Assembly (NCBI GenBank): GCA_027019175.1
Contig: JALUXB010000019.1
Coordinates: 1 to 64,000 of the forward strand
Direction of reading: 5' to 3'
DNA length: 64,000 nt
Source of the DNA: Sulfurovum sp.
GTDB lineage: Bacteria; Campylobacterota; Campylobacteria; Campylobacterales; Sulfurovaceae
The notes beneath the pieces were generated by a model. It was given only the letters and a program-made list of their open reading frames with translations, searched no databases and had not been told where the DNA came from. Positions 1 to 7,525 of the stretch are shown here, in pieces; positions within the stretch are counted from its first letter, which is position 1, and every line of letters begins with the position of its first letter. A program made the position numbers and the translations under genes.

Positions 1-256
1 AGTTGGATATGCAATCAAGATTATTTCAATCTTGCTGTAATCCTAAACGGGAGACGGGGTGCGGCAACACCTCGTCTCTTCTGCTTATTCAATCCCACTA
101 AAGGGAATTGAACCCGGTTCCTAAACCCAAGTGCTACACGAATTGGTACACGCTGAGAGGCTAATAGCCACAAGGCACGCTATAGCGATATAGTTCGGTA
201 GCCGTCACCCCAATACCTCATCTAAACAAATCCACCAATTAAGATATCAACCCTAT
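1..256. other. Intergenic stretch with a GC-rich hairpin, no gene
   Basis: I see no convincing gene here. Bases 51-61 (GAGACGGGGTG) and 68-78 (CACCTCGTCTC) form an 11-bp stem with one wobble pair around a 6-nt loop, followed by a short pyrimidine stretch, so it could be a terminator for a gene to the left. Around 125-210 there are tRNA-like words (AATTGGTACACGC resembles a tRNA-Leu D-arm), but no acceptor stem closes, so I do not call a tRNA. One of the direct repeats flanking the toxin-antitoxin cassette lies at 87-125. Confidence 0.5.
87..125. repeat. Left copy of direct repeat flanking the TA cassette
   Basis: This ~39 bp segment matches 860-899 imperfectly but clearly: both begin ATTCAATCCC and contain TTGAACCCGGTTCC followed by AAA. 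The copies enclose exactly the promoter, antitoxin and toxin. The right copy abuts the alr stop codon. The repeat strand contains GGTTCAA, like a tRNA T-loop, so a tRNA-derived attachment site is possible but unproven. Confidence 0.6.
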
Positions 257-285
257 TTGACAAAACACACATTGTGTGTTATAAT
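257..285 (+). promoter_or_regulatory. Sigma70 promoter with palindromic operator for the TA operon
   Basis: TTGACA at 257-262 and TATAAT at 280-285 are separated by exactly 17 bp, a consensus sigma70 promoter. A perfect 17-nt palindrome (AACACACA-T-TGTGTGTT, 264-280) fills the spacer between the two boxes. Ribbon-helix-helix antitoxins of this family normally repress their own promoter by binding such palindromes, so this is the likely autoregulatory operator. The role is inferred from position and family. Confidence 0.8.
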
Positions 286-312
286 GGAGCTGCATCAACA
301 CGAAGGACTAGT

Positions 313-582
313 ATGACTGCAACAGCCAATAACAAGACCAGAACCAATGTATATCTCGATACCGAAATGAAAAAAAAAGCCCAGGAGATCTTCAAGCAGT
401 ACGGCATGGGGCTCAGTGACGCTTTCAATATTTTTCTTGCTCAGGCTGTCATGGAAAAAGGCATCCCCTTTCAAATCAGAATACCCAATGATGAGACCGC
501 AAAGGTGATCAAAGAAGCAAGAGAGGGTAAAAACATGACCAAAGTATCGCTTGAGGAACTCAAAAAGGAAGTCGGTGCTTGA
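313..582 (+). CDS. RelB/DinJ-family antitoxin
   Basis: This is an 89-residue ribbon-helix-helix antitoxin. Residues ~9-50 (RTNVYLDTEMKKKAQEIF, GLSDAFNIFLAQAV, KGIPF) are the DinJ/RelB pattern: a DNA-binding beta strand, then two helices that dimerise. The C-terminal tail would wrap the toxin. I start it at ATG 313, with AAGGA at 303-307, not at the track's 274, which lies inside the promoter and operator. It overlaps the toxin start by a few bases, as is usual for translationally coupled TA pairs. Family assignment is confident; whether the pair is active is not known. Confidence 0.85.
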   Translation: MTATANNKTRTNVYLDTEMKKKAQEIFKQYGMGLSDAFNIFLAQAVMEKGIPFQIRIPNDETAKVIKEAREGKNMTKVSLEELKKEVGA

Positions 583-844
583 TATTGCCATACACAAAGT
601 GTTTGCAAAAGATCTCAAAAAGGCTCAACTCAATCCAACCAATACGGCAAAGCTTTTTATGTATATCTCTTTGCTGCTAAATCAGAAGGAACTGCCTGCC
701 GAAGCAAAAGATCATGATCTTATGGGAAACTATAAAGATACAAGAGAGTTTCATATCAGCGGGGATCTTCTTGTGGTTTACAGAATAGAAGAGAATACTT
801 TAGAACTCTTGAGACTGGGAACACATTCCCAGCTTTTTAAGTAA
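575..844 (+). CDS. YafQ-type RelE-superfamily mRNA-interferase toxin
   Basis: About 89 residues with the RelE/YafQ fold pattern: an N-terminal basic helix (VFAKDLKKAQL), then KDHDLMGNYKDTREFHISGDLLVVYR and LLRLGTHSQLF. In YafQ enzymes, ribosome-dependent mRNA cleavage uses several histidines, an aspartate and a C-terminal phenylalanine. Here H in KDHDL, H in EFHISGD, the following D, and the terminal H..F of THSQLF all appear present, so the toxin looks intact. I prefer GTG 575, which overlaps the antitoxin end and follows AAGGA, over the TTG at 551. It would act in the cytoplasm, neutralised by the preceding antitoxin. Confidence 0.8.
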   Translation: MLDIAIHKVFAKDLKKAQLNPTNTAKLFMYISLLLNQKELPAEAKDHDLMGNYKDTREFHISGDLLVVYRIEENTLELLRLGTHSQLFK

Positions 845-859
845 AAGGCACTTCTAATC

Positions 860-899
860 ATTCAATCCCTGATCGAGAGAGTTGAACCCGGTTCCCAAA
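860..899. repeat. Right copy of direct repeat flanking the TA cassette
   Basis: Second copy of the 87-125 repeat, sharing ATTCAATCCC and TTGAACCCGGTTCC. It lies directly against the alr stop codon (901-903). Together the two copies bound a ~770 bp unit, which suggests insertion or recombination of the TA cassette beside alr. Confidence 0.6.
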
Positions 900-900
900 T

Positions 901-1905
901 CTATACCACAACTCTCTCAATATCTTTCGACAACGCTGTCATCACTTCATACGAAATCGTCCCCAACTGTTTTGCAGCATCCTGTGCATCATTGAATACA
1001 ACGATCTCATCTTTTTCACTCTCCACTGAAATAAAATCCATCGATACCCGTCCCAAGATAGGCAGACCTTCTGCCGTCACAAAAGGGGCAAAGGTGTTGC
1101 CACGACACCAGCCGTCACCGTAACCGAGGTCGTAGGTAGAAACCGTCATATCACGCGGTGCGGCAAAGTCTCCGCCGTAGCCTACTCTTTCACCCTTTTT
1201 GAGCCTGCGGGTGGCTACTTTTGAAGCGACTAACTGCATCACAGGTTTCAGCGGTGTAGGCGTAAAAGGATCTGGCAGTTCATCATAGCCATAGGCGGCG
1301 ATGCCGACACGCACCAGATCTTCATCGAAACTGCCGCTTCTTAAAATCGCAGCGGAGTTGTGAGAGTGGAAACGAATATCTGAAAAACCGGCGGAACGCA
1401 CCTTGGCTTTGACGCTCTCAAAACGCTTTTTCTGCCAGAAAAACGCCGAACCCATCTCGTCTGCCGCCCTGAAATGGGTCATCACTCCCACCAGTTCCAG
1501 CTGTCTGGCTCCGATCTGCTTCAGGGCATCTCCTACCTCATCCATAGCGATACCGTTGCGGTGCATACCCGTATCGACCTTGAGCTCCACACGAGCACCC
1601 GGCTTGGCCCTTGCTATATCTTCAAGTGAATTAAGGGTAAAGACACACTGCTTGTCCGGTACTGCCCTGTCACCCAGGACAAGAATATCATCAAATTTCT
1701 CTCTAATGCGATCGGCTTCTTTCAGATTGCGTACCACTGCATGGGTTAGACCAAACTCTGAAGCGAGTGAGGCCATCGTCTCCAGTCCATGCCCGTAGGC
1801 ATTGTCTTTGAGGACGATAGAGATCTTCTCTTTTGAGCCGGTTTTCAGTGCGATTTGGTTAAGATTGTGATAGAAATTATCTCTGTTGATGATTATTTTT
1901 GCCAT
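901..1905 (-). CDS. alr: Alanine racemase
   Basis: A PLP enzyme of 334 residues that interconverts L- and D-alanine for peptidoglycan. The N-terminal TIM-barrel signature is [10 protein letters not shown], where K binds PLP; most family members have KANAYGHG, so the D after K is a mild variation. RVGYGGDF supplies the second-subunit catalytic tyrosine region, and [11 protein letters not shown] is the C-terminal domain motif. I start at ATG 1905 ([11 protein letters not shown]), where the family normally begins; the track's 27 extra residues run through the divergent gene. It is divergent from a small membrane-protein gene, with under 30 bp between the starts. Confidence 0.93.
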   Translation of the reverse strand: MAKIIINRDNFYHNLNQIALKTGSKEKISIVLKDNAYGHGLETMASLASEFGLTHAVVRNLKEADRIREKFDDILVLGDRAVPDKQCVFTLNSLEDIARAKPGARVELKVDTGMHRNGIAMDEVGDALKQIGARQLELVGVMTHFRAADEMGSAFFWQKKRFESVKAKVRSAGFSDIRFHSHNSAAILRSGSFDEDLVRVGIAAYGYDELPDPFTPTPLKPVMQLVASKVATRRLKKGERVGYGGDFAAPRDMTVSTYDLGYGDGWCRGNTFAPFVTAEGLPILGRVSMDFISVESEKDEIVVFNDAQDAAKQLGTISYEVMTALSKDIERVVV

Positions 1906-1933
1906 AGATGGATTATACTGTAAAGGGTTTAAA

Positions 1934-2080
1934 ATGGAAGCGATAGACACCATTGGATGGATAAAAATCGTAGGCATGACACTCACAGCCGGATTTGTAC
2001 TCTACCTGCTCAAAGTACTCATCAGCGTGATCAAAGAAGACCGAGACGGACGCCCCAACGAGAAATGCGATCTGGACTGA
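1934..2080 (+). CDS. Small single-span membrane protein
   Basis: A 48-residue protein starting at ATG 1934, with AAAGGG ~7 nt upstream. It has one hydrophobic segment ([24 protein letters not shown]) followed by a charged tail ([15 protein letters not shown]), so it should sit in the inner membrane with a cytoplasmic tail. I do not recognise the family. It is divergent from alr. The good ribosome site and clear topology support a real gene, but its size leaves some doubt. Confidence 0.6.
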   Translation: MEAIDTIGWIKIVGMTLTAGFVLYLLKVLISVIKEDRDGRPNEKCDLD

Positions 2081-2190
2081 TATAGCGGGGCTGCAAATTA
2101 AAAGTTTAAAATTAAAAAATTTGGTATGCTTTTCTATTGAAAAGCTTTTATTATTCAGGGAAACAGCTCATGACTTGTTCTAAAATAGAA

Positions 2191-2259
2191 GCATTGCAAC
2201 GCAATGCAAACCAACAATCCTCAATCCTTAATCCTCTCTCACAGGAGTACCCTGTGAGA
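2191..2259 (+). promoter_or_regulatory. Element C, heptamer array and start-site hairpin upstream of aguA
   Basis: A palindrome (GCATTGC-AAC-GCAATGC type) at 2191-2207 is followed by three 7-nt units (CAATCCT, CAATCCT, TAATCCT; 2215-2235) and then a perfect 9-bp hairpin (TCTCACAGG 2237-2245 with CCTGTGAGA 2251-2259, loop AGTAC). The hairpin contains most of the AGGAG ribosome site (2243-2247) and the whole GTG start codon (2254-2256) of aguA, so it should restrain initiation there. The frame through the element is open, and an upstream ATG at 2171 would give an N-terminally extended form. Confidence 0.7.
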
Positions 2260-3270
2260 AGAGTTCCCGCCGAGTGGGAGAAGCAGCGCTGTGTGCTAAT
2301 GAGCTTCCCGCACGAAGAGACAGACTGGTACGATCCGGACAATCCAAAGTCACTCAACGAAGCCCTGTCACCCTTTATCCGTATTGCACAGGCAGTTGCC
2401 TACAAAGAGCCTGTTTACATTATCTGTAAAGACAAGGAAAAAATAAGTTCCATGTTCTGCTCGACATTCAACATGATTTTTATCGAGCTGCCTACCAACG
2501 ATACATGGATACGTGACTATGGGTACATCACCGTTGAAGAGGATGGAGAGAAGCGGCTACTTGACTTCACCTTTGACGGCTGGGGCGGAAAGTTTGAAGC
2601 TGCTCTTGACAACAGTGTCAACCAGGCACTCCACAAGAAAGGCTACATGGGTACAACACCGCTGGTGCAGATAGATTTTGTGCTTGAAGGCGGCTCGATT
2701 GAGAGTGACGGAGACGGTACCATTTTGACAACCTCTCAGTGTCTGTGCAATCCCAACCGTAACGGTGGATTGACAAAAGAACAGGTCGAAGAGAAACTCT
2801 CCCAATATCTTGGCGCTAAGCGGATTCTTTGGCTTGACCACGGCTATCTTGCCGGGGACGATACCGACAGCCATATTGACACATTGGCACGATTTGTCAA
2901 CAAAGACACCATTGTCTATGTCAAGTGTGATGAGAGCAGTGATGAGCACTACGAGGCGCTCAAGGCGATGGAGAAGCAGCTGCATACCTTCCGTACAGCA
3001 GAGGGAGCCCCCTATACGCTTATCCCCCTGCCTATGTGCGAAGCCAAGTTTGACAAAGAAGGCAACCGTCTACCGGCAACCTATGCCAACTTTCTCATCA
3101 GCAACGGGGCAATGGTCTACCCTACCTATGGCGACAAAACAAACGATGCCAAAGCAGGTGAGATCTTCAAACAGCTTTTCCCAGACAGGGAGATCATTCC
3201 CGTCAACTGCCTCAAACTCATCGAAGAGGGCGGCAGCCTGCACTGCTCGACGATGCAGATACCTTTTTAG
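2254..3270 (+). CDS. aguA: Agmatine deiminase
   Basis: Converts agmatine to N-carbamoylputrescine and ammonia, the first step of the agmatine route to putrescine. It is 338 residues and belongs to the guanidino-group-modifying (PAD-like) fold. Signatures: RRVPAEWEKQ at the N-terminus, NDTWIRDYG, VLEGGSIESDG, DDTDSHIDTLARF, and the C-terminal GGSLHCSTMQ holding the nucleophilic cysteine. I choose GTG 2254 because AGGAG sits 6 nt upstream and homologues begin M(R)RVPAEWE. The track's start at 2137 adds a repeat-encoded tail. aguB follows 9 bp later. The start is locked in a hairpin (see preceding feature). Confidence 0.92.
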   Translation: MRRVPAEWEKQRCVLMSFPHEETDWYDPDNPKSLNEALSPFIRIAQAVAYKEPVYIICKDKEKISSMFCSTFNMIFIELPTNDTWIRDYGYITVEEDGEKRLLDFTFDGWGGKFEAALDNSVNQALHKKGYMGTTPLVQIDFVLEGGSIESDGDGTILTTSQCLCNPNRNGGLTKEQVEEKLSQYLGAKRILWLDHGYLAGDDTDSHIDTLARFVNKDTIVYVKCDESSDEHYEALKAMEKQLHTFRTAEGAPYTLIPLPMCEAKFDKEGNRLPATYANFLISNGAMVYPTYGDKTNDAKAGEIFKQLFPDREIIPVNCLKLIEEGGSLHCSTMQIPF

Positions 3271-3279
3271 GAGTCAACC

Positions 3280-4179
3280 ATGAAAACCGCACTGATACAA
3301 CAGCGTTACCACGGCAGCAAAGAAGCAACCATCGCCCGTACGCTTGAGATGATCGCCCAGACCGATGCCAAACTTGTCATCTTGCAGGAACTCCACCAGA
3401 GCGAATACTTCTGTCAGAGTGAAGAGACAAAATTTTTCGACTATGCCGAAACCTATAAAGAAGATATCACCTTTTGGCAGCAAGTCAGCAAAGAGCGGCA
3501 GATCGTACTGGTTACCTCCCTCTTTGAGAAGCGCACAGCAGGTATCTACCACAACACCGCCTATGTCTTCGACCATGGCGAGATCGCAGGGAAGTACCGA
3601 AAAATGCACATCCCTGACGACCCGGGATACTACGAAAAATTCTACTTTACCCCCGGAGACATGGGCTTTGAACCCATAGATACTTCCGTTGGAAGGCTTG
3701 GTGTACTGGTCTGCTGGGATCAGTGGTACCCCGAAGCGGCACGCATCATGGCACTCAAAGGAGCACAGGTACTCATCTACCCCACCGCCATCGGCTACCT
3801 TGCATGCCCCAAAGAGCGCCACGATGAACTGTGTGAAAAAGAAAATACCCCCGAAGAGAAACGCAAAATGCGCGAAGCGTGGATCGCCGTACAGCGCGGA
3901 CATGCCGTAGCAAACGGCGTTCCGGTACTGACAGTCAACCGTGTGGGAAGCGAAAAAGACCCTTCCGGCGTACTCGAAGGCATCGACTTTTGGGGCAACA
4001 GCTTTGCTTTTGGTCCGCAGGGAGAACTGCTTGCAGAGGGTTCACAGGAGAATGAAGAGATTATCGAACTGGAGCTGGATATGCAAACAGGGGAAGAGGT
4101 GCGCAAGATCTGGCCGTTTCTGCGTGACAGACGCATCGAATCTTACGCTTGTCTTCAAAAACGCTTCTGCGATACGTAA
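3280..4179 (+). CDS. aguB: N-carbamoylputrescine amidase
   Basis: A 299-residue nitrilase-superfamily hydrolase that turns N-carbamoylputrescine into putrescine, CO2 and ammonia, completing the pathway begun by the upstream aguA. The Glu-Lys-Cys triad is visible: E in ILQELHQ, K in KYRKMHIPDDPGY, C in GVLVCWDQWYPEAAR. AGGAG precedes the ATG, and the spacing to aguA is 9 bp, so the two form an operon. The stop codon TAA (4177-4179) lies in the head of a REP-like palindrome (see repeat at 4176). Confidence 0.93.
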   Translation: MKTALIQQRYHGSKEATIARTLEMIAQTDAKLVILQELHQSEYFCQSEETKFFDYAETYKEDITFWQQVSKERQIVLVTSLFEKRTAGIYHNTAYVFDHGEIAGKYRKMHIPDDPGYYEKFYFTPGDMGFEPIDTSVGRLGVLVCWDQWYPEAARIMALKGAQVLIYPTAIGYLACPKERHDELCEKENTPEEKRKMREAWIAVQRGHAVANGVPVLTVNRVGSEKDPSGVLEGIDFWGNSFAFGPQGELLAEGSQENEEIIELELDMQTGEEVRKIWPFLRDRRIESYACLQKRFCDT

Positions 4180-4202
4180 GGTGTTGTCCCCTGACAACAC
4201 CC
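4176..4202 (+). repeat. REP-like palindrome, subtype B, at the aguB stop
   Basis: GTAA head followed by the inverted repeat GGTGTTGT...ACAACACC. It is the same element as at 52324 and 60957, where the head is GTAG. The head contributes the aguB stop codon. It may also act as a hairpin at the end of the mRNA. The rest of the gap to 4315 holds a likely -10 box (TATAAT near 4279) for the globin gene. Confidence 0.75.
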
Positions 4203-4315
4203 ATATGGAAAACGGAAAATATGATACAGTAACCCCACACAAAAATTTACACTAAGCCAACCTCTAAGTTATATAGCTTATAATCCACAGTAATTTACTA
4301 ATTGAAAGGTTTTCT

Positions 4316-4837
4316 ATGGCAACAAGAAGAGAGATTATGAACCTACCGATGACACCCGTGGAAAAGGGAAAGCCTGTTCATTTCAAAAATCCTCCAAAGG
4401 CTTTTTTTGACGCTATTGGCGGCGAAGAGGGAATGAAAGAGCTGATGTATGATTTTTACGATAAAATCTATGAGAGCAAGATTGCCCACTTCTTTCCTCA
4501 GGATGAAGAAGAATTTGAAGAAGTAAAAAAGAAAAACAGTAAATTTTTCATCCAGATCTGTGGTGGACCAAAAGTCTATGAGGGGGAAAGCAAAGGGATG
4601 GATCTGAATGAATATATGATCCGTATCCATGATGATTTTTCCATCAACGAGAACAACCGTATAGAGTGGCTGGGTACCATGAGAGAGGCTCTGGCAGACA
4701 AGGCACAGCATGTCGATATTGACCTTATTCGTGAATTTTGGGAATACCTTGACAACTTTTCAAAACTGACTGTCAATACATTTGCAGACGGAAGTACTTA
4801 CTACGCAGCATATCAGCAGGCGAAAGAAGAAGGTTGA
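4316..4837 (+). CDS. Truncated (2/2) haemoglobin-like protein
   Basis: A 173-residue protein with the bacterial truncated-globin pattern (PF01152 type): FDAIGGEEGMKELMYDFYDKIYES, where a tyrosine of YDFY would be B10, and later EYMIRIHDDFSINENNRIEWL, whose His is the likely proximal haem ligand. It has a ~25-residue N-terminal extension and a C-terminal tail beyond the ~120-residue core. Such globins bind O2 or NO in the cytoplasm and may serve NO or oxygen handling. Subgroup and role are not settled from sequence alone. AAAGG precedes the ATG, and the gene appears monocistronic. Confidence 0.8.
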   Translation: MATRREIMNLPMTPVEKGKPVHFKNPPKAFFDAIGGEEGMKELMYDFYDKIYESKIAHFFPQDEEEFEEVKKKNSKFFIQICGGPKVYEGESKGMDLNEYMIRIHDDFSINENNRIEWLGTMREALADKAQHVDIDLIREFWEYLDNFSKLTVNTFADGSTYYAAYQQAKEEG

Positions 4838-4840
4838 GGA

Positions 4841-5416
4841 TTAAAAACGCGAAGCGTTTTTTTCTCGCCACCACAAAAATGCAAACATCAACCCCGGTGT
4901 TTTGGCAATGCTCTCATCAAAAATAAAATGGTCAATTTCACACACAGGAAGTTCAATGACCTCAATCTGTTCTCCTTCAATGCCCCCGCCTTCTCCAACA
5001 TGCATTTTTTCATCAACTTCCGCATAATAAAGTGTCTGCCTGCTTCCGGCAAACCCCACGGAAGTATGAAATGAGGTAACACGCGTAATCATTTCAAGCG
5101 GTACCTGATAGCCGCACTCCTCCTCTATCTCTTCAACGGCAATCTGTACCAACGGTAGATCTTTGTCTACAATACCTGCACAGAGTTCCACCGTCATTCC
5201 CTTGCCGTCATTCAAATACACTGCCGGGCGGAACTGCTTAACGAGGATAAACGCCTTTTTCTGGGTATGATATATTAAAATGGCTACGCTGTCATGCGCC
5301 TCAACGATCTCCCAGCTCTTTTCTACCCCGTCCTGTCTGTAACAGGCACGTTCCGTTTTAATAAAACGGGCATCCTCCAGCGGTTCTGTTCTAAATGCTT
5401 CAATCTTGCCTGTCAT
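4841..5416 (-). CDS. Nudix hydrolase, NUDT14-like nucleotide-sugar diphosphatase
   Basis: A 191-residue Nudix protein. The Nudix box (GIVDKDLPLVQIAVEEIEEECGY) departs from the canonical G-x5-E-x7-RE form: E is L and R is E, while the metal-binding EEIEEE core remains. The same departures, together with ELCAGLVD and the later SVGxxGSRQTxxY stretch, are typical of NUDT14-type UDP-sugar/ADP-ribose diphosphatases as I recall them. Substrate is therefore a nucleoside diphosphate linked to a sugar, not proven which. Its start overlaps the stop of the M23 peptidase gene by ATGA. Confidence 0.8.
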   Translation of the reverse strand: MTGKIEAFRTEPLEDARFIKTERACYRQDGVEKSWEIVEAHDSVAILIYHTQKKAFILVKQFRPAVYLNDGKGMTVELCAGIVDKDLPLVQIAVEEIEEECGYQVPLEMITRVTSFHTSVGFAGSRQTLYYAEVDEKMHVGEGGGIEGEQIEVIELPVCEIDHFIFDESIAKTPGLMFAFLWWREKNASRF

Positions 5417-6702
5417 TTATCTTCCCCTAATACTTCTTCATCTTCAAGCTTCCCGTCAAAACGGTCTTTGTCCCAAATATAGGATGGAGTATCATGCATC
5501 AGGTATGCTTCGATCTTTTGACGCTTCTGAGCCGTTCCTTTAATTTCAACTTTTTTGTATTTTGTTGTCTTCACCTTCTCATATCGGGTAAATTTCTTCA
5601 GAACAGACCCGGCAGAGACTGATTTTCGACGGAGTACTTTCATGGGATTAATCCAGCGTCCGTTCTTCATCAGCCCAAAGTGCAGGTGCGGTCCAGTACT
5701 CCGTCCCGAACTTCCCACATATCCGATGATCTGCCCCTTTTTCACATACTGCCCCCGCTTGACACGTATACGGCTCTGATGTGCATAGAGTGAAATATAC
5801 CCTCCGGCATGTTTGATCTTGACAACACGTCCATAACCTCCCATCCAGCCTGCATAGATCACTTTGCCGTCATTCACAGCCAGCAGCGGTGTACCGCGTT
5901 TGGCGCCAAAGTCCGTACCGTGATGGGGACGGTAACGATGGAGAATGGGATGCCAACGCCGGTAGGAGAACCCGGAAGTGATACGTGCGTGACGAAGCGG
6001 CATCCCAAATACCTTTCCCCCTCCTTTTCCGACACGCCGAGTGTAGACAACTTTCTTTTTTCCTGTTACGCTATAGGCAACCTTTTTATTGGCATCACTA
6101 TAACCGGTACCGTCCTCATCAACATAAATGAAAGCATCTTTTCCCCGGGTATGTACCTTGACAATTTCAATACGGGGCATGGAAAAGACAGAACCAAGCC
6201 TCGTTTTCTGTCTGTAAACAAATGCTACCTCATCCCCCTTGCGAAGCTTTTTAATGTTGACAACACCCTTCAGTGCCATCCCAAGCCGTTTGGCTACATT
6301 GGGATAGTGGGTATTTTTCAGTGCATCGGTATAGGGGTTTTTTTCGATCTTGATACGACCGAAATACTCTTTGTCCTGATAGATGATGGGGATGATGTCA
6401 AAACCGTAACCGCTTGTCTGCCCAGCTTGCCTGAAAAGATGAATCTGCATCTCTTCACTGATAGGGATGAGTGCCTGATCGAGTGTTCCATTCCCATCGA
6501 CAGATTCATAATAGCTCCTGTCACTGCGTATCTCAAGTAAAAATTTCTTGTCATCATCGGAAATAGACTGCAGCAGGCTATGGGGAATCCCTTTTTCATT
6601 CAAGTAATCCGAAAACGTTTTGCCCTTTTCCCACTGACGGTACTCCACCTTCATCCCAAATGCCAGACTGATGCACATCAGTGCCGCTATGAATATTCGC
6701 AT
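5413..6702 (-). CDS. M23 (LytM) peptidoglycan peptidase, Csd3-like
   Basis: A 429-residue secreted zinc peptidase. Residues 1-16 form a signal peptide (MRIFIAALMCISLAFG). A ~230-residue N-terminal region probably contains the inhibitory and accessory domains, and the LytM domain lies at ~240-345 with metal ligands in HHGTDFGAKRG and GPHLHFG. Architecture and length match Helicobacter Csd3/HdpA, a D,D-endo- and carboxypeptidase that trims cross-links and affects cell shape. It acts in the periplasm on murein. It is cotranscribed with the Nudix gene. Csd3 orthology is likely, not certain. Confidence 0.82.
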   Translation of the reverse strand: MRIFIAALMCISLAFGMKVEYRQWEKGKTFSDYLNEKGIPHSLLQSISDDDKKFLLEIRSDRSYYESVDGNGTLDQALIPISEEMQIHLFRQAGQTSGYGFDIIPIIYQDKEYFGRIKIEKNPYTDALKNTHYPNVAKRLGMALKGVVNIKKLRKGDEVAFVYRQKTRLGSVFSMPRIEIVKVHTRGKDAFIYVDEDGTGYSDANKKVAYSVTGKKKVVYTRRVGKGGGKVFGMPLRHARITSGFSYRRWHPILHRYRPHHGTDFGAKRGTPLLAVNDGKVIYAGWMGGYGRVVKIKHAGGYISLYAHQSRIRVKRGQYVKKGQIIGYVGSSGRSTGPHLHFGLMKNGRWINPMKVLRRKSVSAGSVLKKFTRYEKVKTTKYKKVEIKGTAQKRQKIEAYLMHDTPSYIWDKDRFDGKLEDEEVLGEDK

Positions 6703-6841
6703 ACCTCTTGTCGATGCTCCCCTGTAAAATAGTACAAATTATAGCCGAATAATATTAACCGGCTTACGGAAATCACCTTCTCATCGGACTTTTAATCTTT
6801 TGCCTGTATAATCAGAGATCACTACGCCATAAAGGATCGCA

Positions 6842-7525
6842 ATGCGTAATCTCGCCTTTTTCATGCTTGCCGCACTACCACTTTTTGCAGGCTTTTTCCC
6901 TCCCACAGTACATACAGCCGTCAGCACTTCAAACGGCACTACATTACAACTTGCCAAACCCTTTCCCGTCAATGGTATGAGCGGTATTGTCATTCACAAT
7001 TATGGTCACGATCTCAAAGCTGCCACCGGTTACATTGAACAAACAGCTGCTTCCGGCAGTGCAAAACTGATTGCCAAAGAGATCATCCGCCATGAATCGC
7101 TTCCCACCATCAAAACCCCTGTGACAAAAGGCGATAAAGTAATCGGCGGCTATCTTTATGACAATGTAATGCTGCTCGCTCCCGATGCAGACACATACGC
7201 AAAGATCACCAAATCAACTTCAAAGCACTGGGTACATCCTGATCTTTTCGCTGTTTACCTCTCTGAAACCGGCGACACCTATCCGACAAAAGAAAACCTT
7301 GCACGTTTTGCCAAACAGTATCAGGTAGGACTCATATACATTGTCAAACACAACAGTGCTGTACTGCTCGATCCTATCTCAGGAAAGATCGTTGGCAAAC
7401 GTGCTTTCAGCGGAACACCGGCTAAAGCACAGGCACCTTTTTTCATGCGTATCGGAGAGATCCGTTCCGGATGGTTTTCCGATGATGCACCGGGAGACTA
7501 CTACAAAATCATGGAGCAGTTCTAA
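6842..7525 (+). CDS. PgbA N-terminal-domain (plasminogen-binding-like) exported protein
   Basis: A 227-residue protein with a signal peptide (MRNLAFFMLAALPLFAG). The rest resembles the N-terminal domain of Helicobacter PgbA, a domain found widely in free-living Campylobacterota where plasminogen binding makes no sense. Its real role is unknown; the domain lacks obvious catalytic motifs. The stop overlaps the ATG of the glcD-like gene (TAATG), so the two are translationally coupled. A -10 box (TATAAT near 6809) and GGA before the ATG support the start. Confidence 0.7.
   Translation: MRNLAFFMLAALPLFAGFFPPTVHTAVSTSNGTTLQLAKPFPVNGMSGIVIHNYGHDLKAATGYIEQTAASGSAKLIAKEIIRHESLPTIKTPVTKGDKVIGGYLYDNVMLLAPDADTYAKITKSTSKHWVHPDLFAVYLSETGDTYPTKENLARFAKQYQVGLIYIVKHNSAVLLDPISGKIVGKRAFSGTPAKAQAPFFMRIGEIRSGWFSDDAPGDYYKIMEQF

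Noticed and set aside
120-215. tRNA-like sequence (AATTGGTACACGC, later AGTTCGG)
   Set aside because: No acceptor stem or consistent cloverleaf could be closed on either strand. It may be tRNA debris, but a tRNA gene is not supported.
2137-2253. N-terminal extension of agmatine deiminase in the ORF track
   Set aside because: The family N-terminus and an AGGAG site fit GTG 2254. The extension is element C and heptamer DNA. An alternative start at 2171 is kept as a finding, not as the main call.
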